Below are positions 18,021-28,694 of a DNA stretch of 64,000 nucleotides, piece after piece; the stretch's first letter is position 1, and the number at the start of each line of letters is the position of its first letter. Origin of the DNA: JAEWWD01 sp964440115. Lineage in GTDB: Bacteria; Bacillota; Clostridia; Christensenellales; CAG-138. The stretch lies in the NCBI GenBank assembly GCA_964440115.1, contig CAYTPV010000006.1:1-64000 (forward strand). Direction: 5' to 3'. A model generated the notes under the pieces. It did not search any database, was not told the origin of the DNA, and was given only the letters and a program-made list of their open reading frames with translations. The position numbers and the translations under genes were made by a program.

Positions 18021-18066
18021 CGGGGGCTTTGCCCCCGAACCCATACCCAAGGGACATGTCCCTTGG
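18021..18066. repeat. Paired palindromes (REP-like element)
   Basis: A 17-bp hairpin with GGGGGC-TTT-GCCCCC core is followed after nine bases by a perfect 20-bp palindrome centred on GGGACATGTCCC. Neither has a T-run. They lie between the lepA-side terminator and hemW. Tandem palindromes of this shape occur as dispersed extragenic elements in many genomes; I found no second copy in this window. Confidence 0.5.
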
Positions 18067-18115
18067 AAATCCCCATCATTAGAAACGTACTCTTTTTATA
18101 ATTTAAGTGCTGCAC

Positions 18116-19285
18116 CTATTCCTGACGCTTTTCACTTTCCTCCAGAAAGTACTGCAGCGCGGCATTCTGCATATCGAGCCCGTGGGGGCTAAGCCGCGCA
18201 TATCCATCCGCAATCTGGAGCCAGCCATTTGCGGACAGTGTTTTCACAGCGTATGGAAAGAATTGTTCAAGAGAGCAGGAAAACCGTTTGAAGAATGCGT
18301 TGAGCGATACGCCCAGCACTGTCCGGAGCCCCAGCATGATCGTTTCGAACGCCTCTTCATTTATTTCAATCCTAGTAAGCTCTCGTCCGGCAAGCGGGAT
18401 GTCAGCAGACGATTCGTACGCATCCAGTTCCGCAGGGTTGCTCCAACGGGTCCAGACAGGCTTGTTCTTCTCATGAAGCCGCCACGCGGAATGTGCCGCC
18501 GCGCCGATGCCGAGGTATTCTCCGTTGCTCCAGTAATTCAAGTTATGCCTACACGCATATCCGGGCCGCGCATAATTGGATATTTCATATCGATCAAAAC
18601 CGCGCTCGTTCAATAGCCGCATACCTGCATCAAGCATGTCGGATACGGCATCCTCGTCGGGAACAGATTCAATACCTTTCTGCACGTCAGAAAGGAGCGG
18701 TGTACCTTCCTCAAGTATTAGCCCATATGCGGAGATATGCTCTGGCCCTAAATCCGTAACGCGCCGGATAGTATCAAAATAGTCCAGAAGAGTTTGGCCG
18801 GGCAAGCCGGACATGATATCTACATTGATGTTAGAAAACCCGGCCTCCCGTGCATCATGGTATGAGCGTAAAAACATCTCCGGCGTATGGATGCGTCCGA
18901 TCCGTTTTAACAGACCTGCATCCATGCTCTGCAATCCGAAGGATATTCGATTTATGCCCGCTTCATGGTATTGACGAAGCTTATGGGCATCCACTGTGCC
19001 GGGATTGCATTCCATGGTGATTTCGGCATCCGAAGTAAGTTTATAATAGTGTCTGAGTGCATCCATCAAATCCTGCAGCTGCTCGCCGGACAGCAGGGAA
19101 GGAGTTCCGCCGCCTATGAACACCGTATCAAATACATTCCATGCGTCGCCTGAAAGCGTACGCATTTCTGTTATCATGGCATCAAGATAACCTAGGATGC
19201 GATGTCCCATTCCGGCATAGGAAGGAAAGTCGCAATAGCGGCATTTCGCGGCGCAAAAAGGTATATGCAGATACAATCCGGACAT
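18116..19285 (-). CDS. hemW: HemW-like radical SAM protein
   Basis: A 389-residue radical SAM protein. The cluster motif near residue 11 is CAAKCRYCDF, i.e. CxxxCxxC followed by D-F as in HemW, rather than the extra cysteine of true HemN coproporphyrinogen dehydrogenases. The motifs FIGGGTPSLL, INRISFGLQSMD and NINVDIMSGLPGQT are conserved, and a HemN C-terminal domain is present. HemW binds heme and is thought to insert it into proteins. It stands divergent from hrcA, the usual clostridial order. Confidence 0.92.
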   Translation of the reverse strand: MSGLYLHIPFCAAKCRYCDFPSYAGMGHRILGYLDAMITEMRTLSGDAWNVFDTVFIGGGTPSLLSGEQLQDLMDALRHYYKLTSDAEITMECNPGTVDAHKLRQYHEAGINRISFGLQSMDAGLLKRIGRIHTPEMFLRSYHDAREAGFSNINVDIMSGLPGQTLLDYFDTIRRVTDLGPEHISAYGLILEEGTPLLSDVQKGIESVPDEDAVSDMLDAGMRLLNERGFDRYEISNYARPGYACRHNLNYWSNGEYLGIGAAAHSAWRLHEKNKPVWTRWSNPAELDAYESSADIPLAGRELTRIEINEEAFETIMLGLRTVLGVSLNAFFKRFSCSLEQFFPYAVKTLSANGWLQIADGYARLSPHGLDMQNAALQYFLEESEKRQE

Positions 19286-19395
19286 TTCTCCTCCAATGTA
19301 TGGCGGTCAATTCTCTTCTTATTTTATATCACATTCCCGAACAGGAAAACTGTCGTTTTGTTTCCACTTTGTCACAATGGAGCAACGCCTTTATA

Positions 19396-19424
19396 TTGAC
19401 AAAGCAAATAGGGAGTGCTATTTT
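19396..19424 (+). promoter_or_regulatory. Promoter of the hrcA heat-shock operon
   Basis: TTGACA at 19396-19401 and TATTTT at 19419-19424 are spaced by 17 bases. The downstream half overlaps a GAGTGCTA that resembles a CIRCE arm, and the full CIRCE box follows 11 bases later. Confidence 0.75.
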
Positions 19425-19435
19425 ATTAATAGTGT

Positions 19436-19462
19436 TTAGCACTCAACACATAAGAGTGCTAA
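19436..19462. promoter_or_regulatory. CIRCE operator for HrcA
   Basis: A perfect match to the CIRCE consensus: TTAGCACTC, nine spacer bases, GAGTGCTAA. It lies just downstream of the -10 box, so bound HrcA should block transcription of its own operon at normal temperature. Confidence 0.97.
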
Positions 19463-19515
19463 CACCACATCAGAGCCATACTAAACAGTATGGCGCGCGG
19501 AAGGGAGGCGGCTTT

Positions 19516-20559
19516 ATGGAACTGGATCAACGAAAAATGCGCATATTGCAGGCAATCATAGATGATTATATCCTGACGGCCGCGCCGGTGGGTTCGCGCA
19601 CCATTTCAAAACGATCCGATTTCAATTTGTCTTCAGCCACCATCCGCAATGAGATGAGTGATCTTGAAGAGCTTGGGTATTTGGAACAGCCGCACACCTC
19701 GGCAGGGCGCATACCGTCCAATAAGGCTTACCGGCTGTATGTAAACCAGATCATGCGCCGCGCGCAGCTGACTGAGCAGGAACGTAAGGCAATCCGTTCG
19801 TATTTCTGCGCCCGAGCCGATCAGGTCGAAGGCTTGGTTCGGATGACTGCTAACGCACTTTCCGAAGTCACGCGATATACCGCTATGGTGCTTCCGCCGC
19901 AGCTGAATACCGTGCGGATTAAGCATATACAGGTCGTACAGCTTTCCGCTGAACGGGCGCTGCTGGTTCTTGTGACGGATACGGGCTTTATCCGCGATGT
20001 CATGCTTCGCCTGCCGGAAGGAATGACCGGCTTTGACCTTGAACGTTTTTCTGCACGACTGAATGAGGCGCTGCACGATATGCGCCTCGATCAGGTGGCC
20101 ATTGAAACAGTGCTGCATATCGCCGAGGGAATGGGGTCTCAACGCGCGTTCTTTCAAAACGTAATGGAAGCCATTGAACGCCAAGTACACTCCAACTCGC
20201 AGAAAGTCGAGCTGTCGGGTACAACGAACATACTCAATTACCCCGAATACAGCGACATGAACAAGGCAAAGGAATTCCTCAATGCCATCGAAGGCAAGGA
20301 TACGCTGTATCAGATGCTGCGCAAAGCCGCTACACTGGAGTTTTCCGTCACAATCGGCGAAGAAAACGAGCAGGAGCAGTTAAAGGATTGCAGCGTGGTT
20401 ACGGCCACCTATCGTATCGGAAACGAGCCCATGGGTTCCTTTGGAATCATCGGTCCCACGCGCATGCACTACAGCCGCGTGCTTTCCATATTAGAATACA
20501 TGCAGCTGAGCCTGTCCGAAGCCCTAGCAGGGATTTTGGAACAGGATCGGCACGAGTAG
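19516..20559 (+). CDS. hrcA: Heat-inducible transcription repressor HrcA
   Basis: A 347-residue protein starting at MELDQRKMRILQAII, behind GGGAGG. The winged-helix DNA-binding part includes GSRTISKRSDFNLSSATIRNEM and the typical YLEQPHTSAGRIPS. The C-terminal part carries GPTRMHYSRVLSILEY, typical of HrcA. The open frame runs 125 codons further upstream through the CIRCE box, but that stretch is not part of the protein. HrcA represses its own operon through the CIRCE box. Confidence 0.97.
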   Translation: MELDQRKMRILQAIIDDYILTAAPVGSRTISKRSDFNLSSATIRNEMSDLEELGYLEQPHTSAGRIPSNKAYRLYVNQIMRRAQLTEQERKAIRSYFCARADQVEGLVRMTANALSEVTRYTAMVLPPQLNTVRIKHIQVVQLSAERALLVLVTDTGFIRDVMLRLPEGMTGFDLERFSARLNEALHDMRLDQVAIETVLHIAEGMGSQRAFFQNVMEAIERQVHSNSQKVELSGTTNILNYPEYSDMNKAKEFLNAIEGKDTLYQMLRKAATLEFSVTIGEENEQEQLKDCSVVTATYRIGNEPMGSFGIIGPTRMHYSRVLSILEYMQLSLSEALAGILEQDRHE

Positions 20560-20580
20560 ACCGGGAGGATAAATCACAAC

Positions 20581-21153
20581 ATGGCAAAGAAAACTACCAC
20601 CATCATAGACCCTGCTCAGCAGCCTGCCCCGACTGAACAGGAAACAAAGGACGCCGGGCAGGGGCAGGCCGAGGAAGTGATACAGCTTACAAAAGCGGAG
20701 TTTGACACCGCCAAGGCGCACATTGAAAACCTGCAAAAGGATAAAGAGGAAGCCATAGCCATTGCGCAGCGCCTGCAGGCGGATTTCGACAACTACCGTA
20801 AGCGCAACGCCAATCTCAAAGCCGATAGCTATGAAGAAGGCGTGCGGGACTGTATTCGGTCGATGCTGCCTGTACTGGACAATTTTGATCGTGCACTGCT
20901 AAACGCGCAGGGCGTTGATCCCTGCTTTGCGGACGGCATCAAGCTTGTTCAGCGCATGCTGATGGATACGCTTGGTAAACTCGGATTAAAAGAAGTACCT
21001 GCTGAAGGTGCATTCAATCCCGAACTGCACGAAGCCGTCATGAAGGAAGCGGCAGAGGGCAAGAGCGAAGGCGATATATTGGACGTACTGCTGAAGGGGT
21101 ATGAGGTAAAAGGGAAAATACTCAGGCACAGCATGGTAAAAATCGCCGAATAA
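20581..21153 (+). CDS. grpE: Nucleotide exchange factor GrpE
   Basis: A 190-residue protein with a charged, Gln-rich N-terminus, a long coiled coil (about residues 50-95, containing LQADFDNYRKRNA) and a beta-wing domain with FNPELHEAVM and VLLKGYEVKGKILRHSMVKI. It releases ADP from DnaK. It lies between hrcA and dnaK in the heat-shock operon. Confidence 0.97.
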   Translation: MAKKTTTIIDPAQQPAPTEQETKDAGQGQAEEVIQLTKAEFDTAKAHIENLQKDKEEAIAIAQRLQADFDNYRKRNANLKADSYEEGVRDCIRSMLPVLDNFDRALLNAQGVDPCFADGIKLVQRMLMDTLGKLGLKEVPAEGAFNPELHEAVMKEAAEGKSEGDILDVLLKGYEVKGKILRHSMVKIAE

Positions 21154-21229
21154 CAGGCGCATGCGCAGCGTCGCTGCTGCATCAATATAAAACGAGAATT
21201 AGGATATGTTTTTATAGGAGGAAACAAGC

Positions 21230-23062
<1,833 letters not shown>

Positions 23063-23077
23063 CCATACAATAGCAGG

Positions 23078-23103
23078 GGGGCGGGAATATGCCCGCCCCT
23101 TTT
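23078..23103 (+). terminator. Hairpin between dnaK and dnaJ
   Basis: An 8-bp GC-only stem, GGGGCGGG with CCCGCCCC, loop AATATG, then TTTTC. It is probably a partial terminator or mRNA stabiliser, since dnaJ follows 107 bases later with no other promoter that I can see. Confidence 0.6.
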
Positions 23104-23209
23104 CAATGACAAACGAAATCCATCGGCCAGACTGGTGGTGAAAATGAATACCGTTCGCGGATAACAACATCCGCGGCGGTATATCGATCTATGGGGGGAG
23201 CGATGTCCT

Positions 23210-24361
23210 TTGGCGAATAAACGCGATTACTATGAGGTATTGGGCGTAAACAAAGGCGCCACCGAGGATGAAATTAAGAGCGCGTTTCGCAAGAAGGCGA
23301 AATCCTGCCATCCGGATCTGCATCCCGGCGACAAGGAAGCGGAATCGAGATTCAAGGAGCTGAACGAGGCAGCGGAAGTTCTTTCTGATTCCAAGAAGCG
23401 TGCGCAGTACGACCAATTCGGCCACGCCGCTTTCGATCAGACTGCAGGCGGCGGCGGATATGCGGGTGGAAATCCATTCTCGGGATTTGGCGGCTTTTCG
23501 GATATATTTGAAACCATGTTCGGCGGCGGTTTTTCTTCGGGCGGGCAGCGCAACGGGCCGGTACCGGGGAATAACCTTCGCTATACCATGACGATATCAT
23601 TTGAGGACGCGGCTTTTGGCGTCAAACGCGAAATTCAGGTGCCGCGCGAGCAGAACTGCGATAGCTGCGGGGGTACCGGGGCAAAGCCGGGCACAAAGCC
23701 GGAGCGGTGTACATCCTGCAACGGAACAGGGCAGGTACGCGTGCAGCAGAATACCATGCTGGGGTCTTTTACATCCGTTCGCCCGTGTACGGTCTGCAAC
23801 GGCACAGGTCAAATGATCAAAGAACCCTGTCAGGATTGCCACGGCTCCGGGCGTACTAAAAAGACAAGCCGCGTCGTTGTAACCATTCCCGCCGGTATAG
23901 ACGATGGTCAGACTTTGAGCATGTCCGGCGAAGGCGAGGCAGGGTATCGCGGCGGCGAGAATGGCGATCTGTACGTGACCATCCGTGTTAAGCCGCACAA
24001 GATGTTTAGGCGCAGCGGGTTCGATTTGAATCTGGATATGAAAATTCCGTTTACCGTTGCCGCGCTCGGCGGCGAAATCAAGGTACCTACACTGACGGGG
24101 TCTGTGAAATACACGATTCCTGAAGGGACTGCTACAGGTACCGTTTTCCGTATGCGCGAGCAGGGAATACAGAAACTGCGCAGCAAGGAAAAGGGGGATT
24201 TGCTGGTTAAAGTGGAGGTAGACGTACCCAAACACCTCACTGACCAGCAGAAAGCCATGCTTCGTGCTTTTGCTGAAACGCTCGGAGATGTGCAGTGTGA
24301 ACCCAAGAGCGGGAAAAAGAGCATTTTTAACATCGTTAAGGATGCGCTCAACAACGAATGA
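23210..24361 (+). CDS. dnaJ: Chaperone protein DnaJ (Hsp40)
   Basis: A 383-residue DnaJ. It has a J-domain (residues about 5-70, with the HPD motif in SCHPDLHPGD), a Gly/Phe-rich linker (about 75-115), and a zinc-finger domain with four CxxCxGxG-type repeats (CDSCGGTG, CTSCNGTG, CTVCNGTG, CQDCHGSG), then the C-terminal beta domains. The start is a TTG spaced nine bases after GGGGGGAG; the nearby ATG hits a stop after five codons. DnaJ delivers clients to DnaK. Confidence 0.98.
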   Translation: MANKRDYYEVLGVNKGATEDEIKSAFRKKAKSCHPDLHPGDKEAESRFKELNEAAEVLSDSKKRAQYDQFGHAAFDQTAGGGGYAGGNPFSGFGGFSDIFETMFGGGFSSGGQRNGPVPGNNLRYTMTISFEDAAFGVKREIQVPREQNCDSCGGTGAKPGTKPERCTSCNGTGQVRVQQNTMLGSFTSVRPCTVCNGTGQMIKEPCQDCHGSGRTKKTSRVVVTIPAGIDDGQTLSMSGEGEAGYRGGENGDLYVTIRVKPHKMFRRSGFDLNLDMKIPFTVAALGGEIKVPTLTGSVKYTIPEGTATGTVFRMREQGIQKLRSKEKGDLLVKVEVDVPKHLTDQQKAMLRAFAETLGDVQCEPKSGKKSIFNIVKDALNNE

Positions 24362-24373
24362 TATAGCTCTACA

Positions 24374-24403
24374 GGCCGCAGCTTAGGCTCGCGGCCTTTT
24401 TTT
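24374..24403 (+). terminator. Terminator after dnaJ
   Basis: GGCCGC pairs with GCGGCC around a short loop, followed by seven T residues, ending the heat-shock operon. Confidence 0.85.
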
Positions 24404-24428
24404 GTGCCGGCTAAACTGGTGGCAAGAC

Positions 24429-24459
24429 ACAAAAAAAGAGCCGTCAGGCAAGACGGCTC
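24429..24459 (-). terminator. Terminator after the QueG-like gene
   Basis: An 8-bp stem, GAGCCGTC with GACGGCTC, is followed on the minus strand by a run of seven T residues. It lies about 145 bases past the stop of the leftward QueG-like gene. Confidence 0.75.
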
Positions 24460-24605
24460 GATTTTGTTGTTATACACGATAAGGGGTGTAAACAACTCTC
24501 ATTTGCAAGTATAGTATATCAAGCCTGCAAATGCACTTCATCACAAAAGCGTTACGTTTATTTAAGCTTTTCTAAGAAATGTTTGAAGCAATATGCTAAA
24601 TGTTG

Positions 24606-25550
24606 CTAAATGTCGGTCAATTTTTGTACTGCCCATTGCGCCGCGTCCCTAACCGCCTGTTTGGGATGATCCAAAAGTGCGCGAACCTCTTCTATAAGAT
24701 CGGCTCTTTTGTTTTTTCCGGCAAGCGCGGCAGCCTGTGCCAGTAAACGGCCGCCGCCGCACATATTCTTGCCGACTAGATCCCGGGCGGGCGCGGTATT
24801 GCCGCGCAGTATCGAAGCAATATCCGAAGCTGCGCTTTCTGCTTCAGTTGGCTGGTGAACACCGATGGGACGATTGCGCGGGCATGCATATTGACATATT
24901 TCACAGCCCAACAGACCGGGGATATTCTCCATCACCATTTCGGGCATGGGCGCATTTTCCATATAAGTACGCAGGCACAGACTGGAGTTCAATCCGGTCG
25001 CGGGGTCTATCGCATGAACCGGGCAGGCGTCTGCACACATCCTGCAGCTGCCGCAGGGCGGGGGAGGTGAGGACAGTTGAGTCTGCGGTGTGCATGCATC
25101 CGTCACGATGGTAAACAGCGCGGTGCGTGTGCCAAAGCCATCGATATCCAGCATCGCATTTTTGCATAAGGTACCCACGTTTGCCTGTACAACAAGTGCG
25201 GGCAGGGGAACTTCTATATGCTCCGCGCGAAATTCTTTTGCGATCAATGATTTGCACAGCGCGTTTGCCGCGTGATAACCGGCGTTGGATGCAATATAGT
25301 AACCCGGCAGCTCCGATTCGGGTGGGAAGGGCTGATATGCCCGCAGCAGCAAAACAACAGCCGAAGCCCAAGGATATTCCGCTGCAGGGTCCACACAAAG
25401 TCCGTTCGTGTGCGGTGGGCGTTCGCGGCAGAGGGCATCCCATGTCTGTGCGAGAGGAGCCAAGCCCAGGCAGTACGCTTTGGAAAAGCCAAATTCCTGC
25501 GCAAGCAAATCCATTTCAGCATATGTCATACTTTTTTCCGGCAGTAGCAT
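24606..25550 (-). CDS. QueG-like (epoxyqueuosine-reductase-family) iron-sulfur protein
   Basis: A 314-residue protein. A DUF1730-like N-terminal part is followed by two 4Fe-4S sets, CGSCRMCADACP and CEICQYACPRN, and a C-terminal HEAT-like segment (VRALLDHPKQAVRDAAQWAV). This is the QueG layout; QueG makes queuosine in tRNA using cobalamin. The N-terminal part looks shorter and more divergent than typical QueG, so it may be a QueG-like paralogue. Start chosen as the ATG seven bases after AAGGA; a GTG six codons earlier is possible. Confidence 0.75.
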   Translation of the reverse strand: MLLPEKSMTYAEMDLLAQEFGFSKAYCLGLAPLAQTWDALCRERPPHTNGLCVDPAAEYPWASAVVLLLRAYQPFPPESELPGYYIASNAGYHAANALCKSLIAKEFRAEHIEVPLPALVVQANVGTLCKNAMLDIDGFGTRTALFTIVTDACTPQTQLSSPPPPCGSCRMCADACPVHAIDPATGLNSSLCLRTYMENAPMPEMVMENIPGLLGCEICQYACPRNRPIGVHQPTEAESAASDIASILRGNTAPARDLVGKNMCGGGRLLAQAAALAGKNKRADLIEEVRALLDHPKQAVRDAAQWAVQKLTDI

Positions 25551-25591
25551 CTGCATATCCTTACACACAAAACGCCTGCCGTGCGGCAGGC

Positions 25592-25622
25592 AAAAAAGTG
25601 CGGCGGGCTGTCAGCCCGCCGC
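25592..25622 (-). terminator. Terminator after the IspH-S1 gene
   Basis: A 10-bp GC-rich stem, GCGGCGGGCT with AGCCCGCCGC, is followed on the minus strand by six T residues. A second hairpin (GCCTGCCG/CGGCAGGC) lies next to it, just before the QueG-like gene. Confidence 0.75.
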
Positions 25623-25633
25623 TCATTGCTTTG

Positions 25634-28042
25634 TTATTCCTTGTTGTCCAGTTCATCCATGTTCAGCCCCTGGAACAGATCCGCGAGACTTGTGGTGGTG
25701 GACTGTACCGGCGGGAGTTCGTAATCGCCGTCTTCGCTGCGGCGGGGACGACGCTCACGGTCAGGTCGGTCAAAGGAAGGTGCTGATGCGGGAGCCGACG
25801 CAGGGCGCTCCGTACGGGGCTGCTGCGGTGCGCGCTCGGGACGGGCGGCACGCTGCTGATCACGCTGCTGACGTTCGACCGCGCGCTGTTCCTGACGCTC
25901 CGCAAACTGACGGTCACGTTCGGCGCGCTCTGCAGCGAGCTGTTCAGCGATATCAGGGTTTTCCTCCAGTATGACTTCCTTACGGCTCAGGCTGATGCGC
26001 TTGGCCTCGGAATTGACATCGAGTATCTTGCAGCGTACGATATCGCCGACGTTGATTTCATCTTCCACTTTAGCGATGCGTCTTACGCTGACCTGGGAGA
26101 TGTGGATAAGGCCGTCGATGGTGGGTTCAAGCGCTACAAACGCGCCGAACGGTACGATGCGAACGACTTTGCCTTCCACGATGCTGCCAACAGCATATTT
26201 CTCAGCCGCCATTGTCCAAGGCTTGGGCAGAAGCTGCTTGTATCCGAGAGATACGCGTTCTTTTTCGACGTCGACATTAAGCACGATTACTTCGACCTGC
26301 TGACCGATCTTGAGCACGTCGGAAGGATGCTTCACACGGCCCCAGGCGACATCCGTTACGTGAACGAGGCCGTCTATACCGCCGATATCCACAAATGCGC
26401 CGAAATCAGTCAGGCGACGTACGGTGCCCGTGATCTTGGTGCCGACCTGCAGTGCGGACCACTTGTTCTTCTTTTCGGCTTCAGCCTCGGCAAGCAGTAC
26501 GTTTTTCTGGGAGGCAACAATGCGCTTGCGGGACTTGTCCACTTCTATGACGGAAAGCTTCATGGGCTTTCCAACAAATTCAGCAAGGTTCTCAACATAT
26601 TTCGTGGAAACATGAGAGGCGGGGACAAACGCGCGGACGCCATTGATAGAGGCAATCAGGCCGCCCTTGACGACTTCCTTGCCCACTGCGTCGAATACTT
26701 TGCCCTCGGTTTCGGCATCGGTCATCAGTTCTTCCCAGAGCTTTTTGCCTTCAACGCTCTTGCGGGAAAGAAGTACGTTGCCTTCGCCATCGTTCACCTT
26801 GGTGACTTCTACTTCAATAGTATCGCCAACCTTCACAACGTCTGCGGGGTTGACGTCGGGATCGGAGGAGAACTCGTTCCTGGGGATGAACCCGTCGGAT
26901 TTATAACCGATGTTGACGCATACTTCACCTTCCGCAATCTGCACGACGGTGCCGGTCAGCACCTGACCGTTGCGAATGCGGACAAGTGTCTTTTCAAAGG
27001 CTTCAGCGAAACTGTCTTCGCTGGCGGCTTTTGCGGCAACAGGCTCTTCAACGGCGACCGCTTCAGCCTGCGCAGAGGGCGCTGCTTCAGGCGTGGGAGC
27101 TTCCGTGGCTACGGCCTGCGCAGCTTCAGTTTCTTCAGCTTGCGCGGCTTCCACCGCAGCCATATTGGCCACCACCTCGGTGGTTTCGGCCGTCGTTTTT
27201 TCCAGTTCGTTCATTCGTGTTACAACCTCCCTAATCATCCATTGCGGCGTTGATGCGCCTGCAACAATACTTATTATATCATCGGGGTGAATTTTTTCAA
27301 GTACAAGTTGGCCCGGATTCTCAACAGAATAGGTATGTTTACAGTACTTTTCGCATATGCGGGCCAGTTTTTGCGTATTGGAGCTGTTGCGTCCCCCCAC
27401 GACGATCATAATTGTGCTTTGAGCGGCCAATTCTGCCGCCTCGCGTTGGCGTTCCGCCGTCGTATCACAGATGGTGTCATGCGTGATCAAATCCTCGCAG
27501 CGGGCGGCAAGTTCAGCTCGGATAGCTTCGAATCGTTCACGCTGCATAGTTGTCTGTGCAACCAGACAGGCTGGAGGCAGGGAGACCGGCAACGCTCGGG
27601 CAGCTTCGGTGTCCGGCAGTACCATCGCGCCCTCACCGGCCCAGCCAAGTATACCCGCCACTTCAGGATGATGCGGTTCTCCTGCAATATATATCATGCG
27701 CCCCTGCAGGGCTGCTTCATGTACCACATTGTGAATACGTTTGACAAACGGACATGTTGCATCCACGATACGAATTCCGTTATTCCTGCAGCTCTCGAAA
27801 ATTTGCGGGGCGGCGCCGTGCGAACGGATAATCAGCGTGCTGCCGGGCAAAAGGCTGTCACATTCCTCGGTGTCTATGGGAAGCACGTTTTTTTTTCGCA
27901 GTTCTTCTACCACGGAGGGATTATGGATGATTTCGCCCAGCGTATAAACAGGATGATAAGGGTCGGCAATCGAAAGTGCCGTTTCCACCGCACGTTTGAC
28001 ACCAAAGCAGAACCCCGCGTGCTTAGCGACCCTGATTTGCAC
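25634..28042 (-). CDS. ispH: Fusion of IspH (HMBPP reductase) and ribosomal protein S1-like domains
   Basis: An 802-residue protein. Residues 1 to about 285 are IspH, the last enzyme of the MEP isoprenoid pathway, with AGFCFGVKRAV, the cluster cysteines Cys12, Cys96 region (DATCPFV) and Cys near CDTTAERQ, and SSNTQKLA. After an Ala/Glu-rich linker come four S1 RNA-binding repeats (e.g. GTVVQIAEGEVCVNIGYKSDG; GTVRRLTDFGAFVDIGGIDG) and an Arg/Gln-rich tail. This fusion is known in Clostridia. The GTG start is chosen because a GGAGG in the end of plsC precedes it by six bases; plsC stops two bases earlier, suggesting coupled translation. Confidence 0.95.
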   Translation of the reverse strand: MQIRVAKHAGFCFGVKRAVETALSIADPYHPVYTLGEIIHNPSVVEELRKKNVLPIDTEECDSLLPGSTLIIRSHGAAPQIFESCRNNGIRIVDATCPFVKRIHNVVHEAALQGRMIYIAGEPHHPEVAGILGWAGEGAMVLPDTEAARALPVSLPPACLVAQTTMQRERFEAIRAELAARCEDLITHDTICDTTAERQREAAELAAQSTIMIVVGGRNSSNTQKLARICEKYCKHTYSVENPGQLVLEKIHPDDIISIVAGASTPQWMIREVVTRMNELEKTTAETTEVVANMAAVEAAQAEETEAAQAVATEAPTPEAAPSAQAEAVAVEEPVAAKAASEDSFAEAFEKTLVRIRNGQVLTGTVVQIAEGEVCVNIGYKSDGFIPRNEFSSDPDVNPADVVKVGDTIEVEVTKVNDGEGNVLLSRKSVEGKKLWEELMTDAETEGKVFDAVGKEVVKGGLIASINGVRAFVPASHVSTKYVENLAEFVGKPMKLSVIEVDKSRKRIVASQKNVLLAEAEAEKKNKWSALQVGTKITGTVRRLTDFGAFVDIGGIDGLVHVTDVAWGRVKHPSDVLKIGQQVEVIVLNVDVEKERVSLGYKQLLPKPWTMAAEKYAVGSIVEGKVVRIVPFGAFVALEPTIDGLIHISQVSVRRIAKVEDEINVGDIVRCKILDVNSEAKRISLSRKEVILEENPDIAEQLAAERAERDRQFAERQEQRAVERQQRDQQRAARPERAPQQPRTERPASAPASAPSFDRPDRERRPRRSEDGDYELPPVQSTTTSLADLFQGLNMDELDNKE

Positions 28043-28043
28043 G

Positions 28044-28634
28044 TTATCCCTCCACCTTCGCCTGCAATACGCGGAATGCATCGCTGATTTCATCCGTCAC
28101 GACATCCACCAGCTTGTTTTTCGGGGTTGTTGCTACCAGATCGCCCACGGGGATGGGTTTGCCGACTGCCATGACCAGATGCATGTCCTCGTAAGTGCGC
28201 CTATGGATATACATGGGCACGATTGGCGCGCCGGATCGTATGGCGAGGAATGCAGCGCCCTTTTCAAGATCATCCATATCACCCGTTATGGTTCGTTTTC
28301 CCTCGGGAAATATACCGAACACCTTGCCGTGATCCAGCACACGCATGGCCTTTTTCATGGAAGTCATATCCGATTGCTTCCGGTTGACAGGGAATGCCAG
28401 AAACGCCCTGAAAAATACGTTGCCGACCCAGGTTTTGAACAGCTCGGATTTTGCCATAAAGTGCACCAGTCTTGGGGATACCACTGCGATCATGACTGGG
28501 TCCCACATCGAAACATGGTTGCAAACAAAAATTGCTTTCCCGCTGATGTACATGTTTTCCTTGCCTATAATCATGGGCCGGAAAAACAGCCACATAAAGG
28601 GGATAAGCAGGAATTTGAAAAATACGTAGAGCAT
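28044..28634 (-). CDS. plsC: 1-acyl-sn-glycerol-3-phosphate acyltransferase
   Basis: A 196-residue membrane-associated acyltransferase. The catalytic HX4D motif is NHVSMWDPV and the substrate-binding motif is FGIFPEGKRT; a hydrophobic N-terminus anchors it. It adds the second acyl chain in phosphatidic acid synthesis. It lies between cmk and ispH-rpsA, the common clostridial order, with a GGAGG before the ATG. Confidence 0.93.
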   Translation of the reverse strand: MLYVFFKFLLIPFMWLFFRPMIIGKENMYISGKAIFVCNHVSMWDPVMIAVVSPRLVHFMAKSELFKTWVGNVFFRAFLAFPVNRKQSDMTSMKKAMRVLDHGKVFGIFPEGKRTITGDMDDLEKGAAFLAIRSGAPIVPMYIHRRTYEDMHLVMAVGKPIPVGDLVATTPKNKLVDVVTDEISDAFRVLQAKVEG

Positions 28635-28694
28635 ATGGCCTCCTTTACCCGGATAGTACCAATTCCGGGCATTGCGACATCGGAGATATCAGAT

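Noticed and set aside
19141..19515. N-terminal extension of the hrcA frame
   Set aside because: It would run through the promoter and CIRCE box; a GGGAGG and the HrcA N-terminus place the start at 19516.
26102..27253. Rightward 383-residue open frame opposite the IspH-S1 gene
   Set aside because: Antisense shadow of the S1 repeats, without a ribosome site or recognisable domain.
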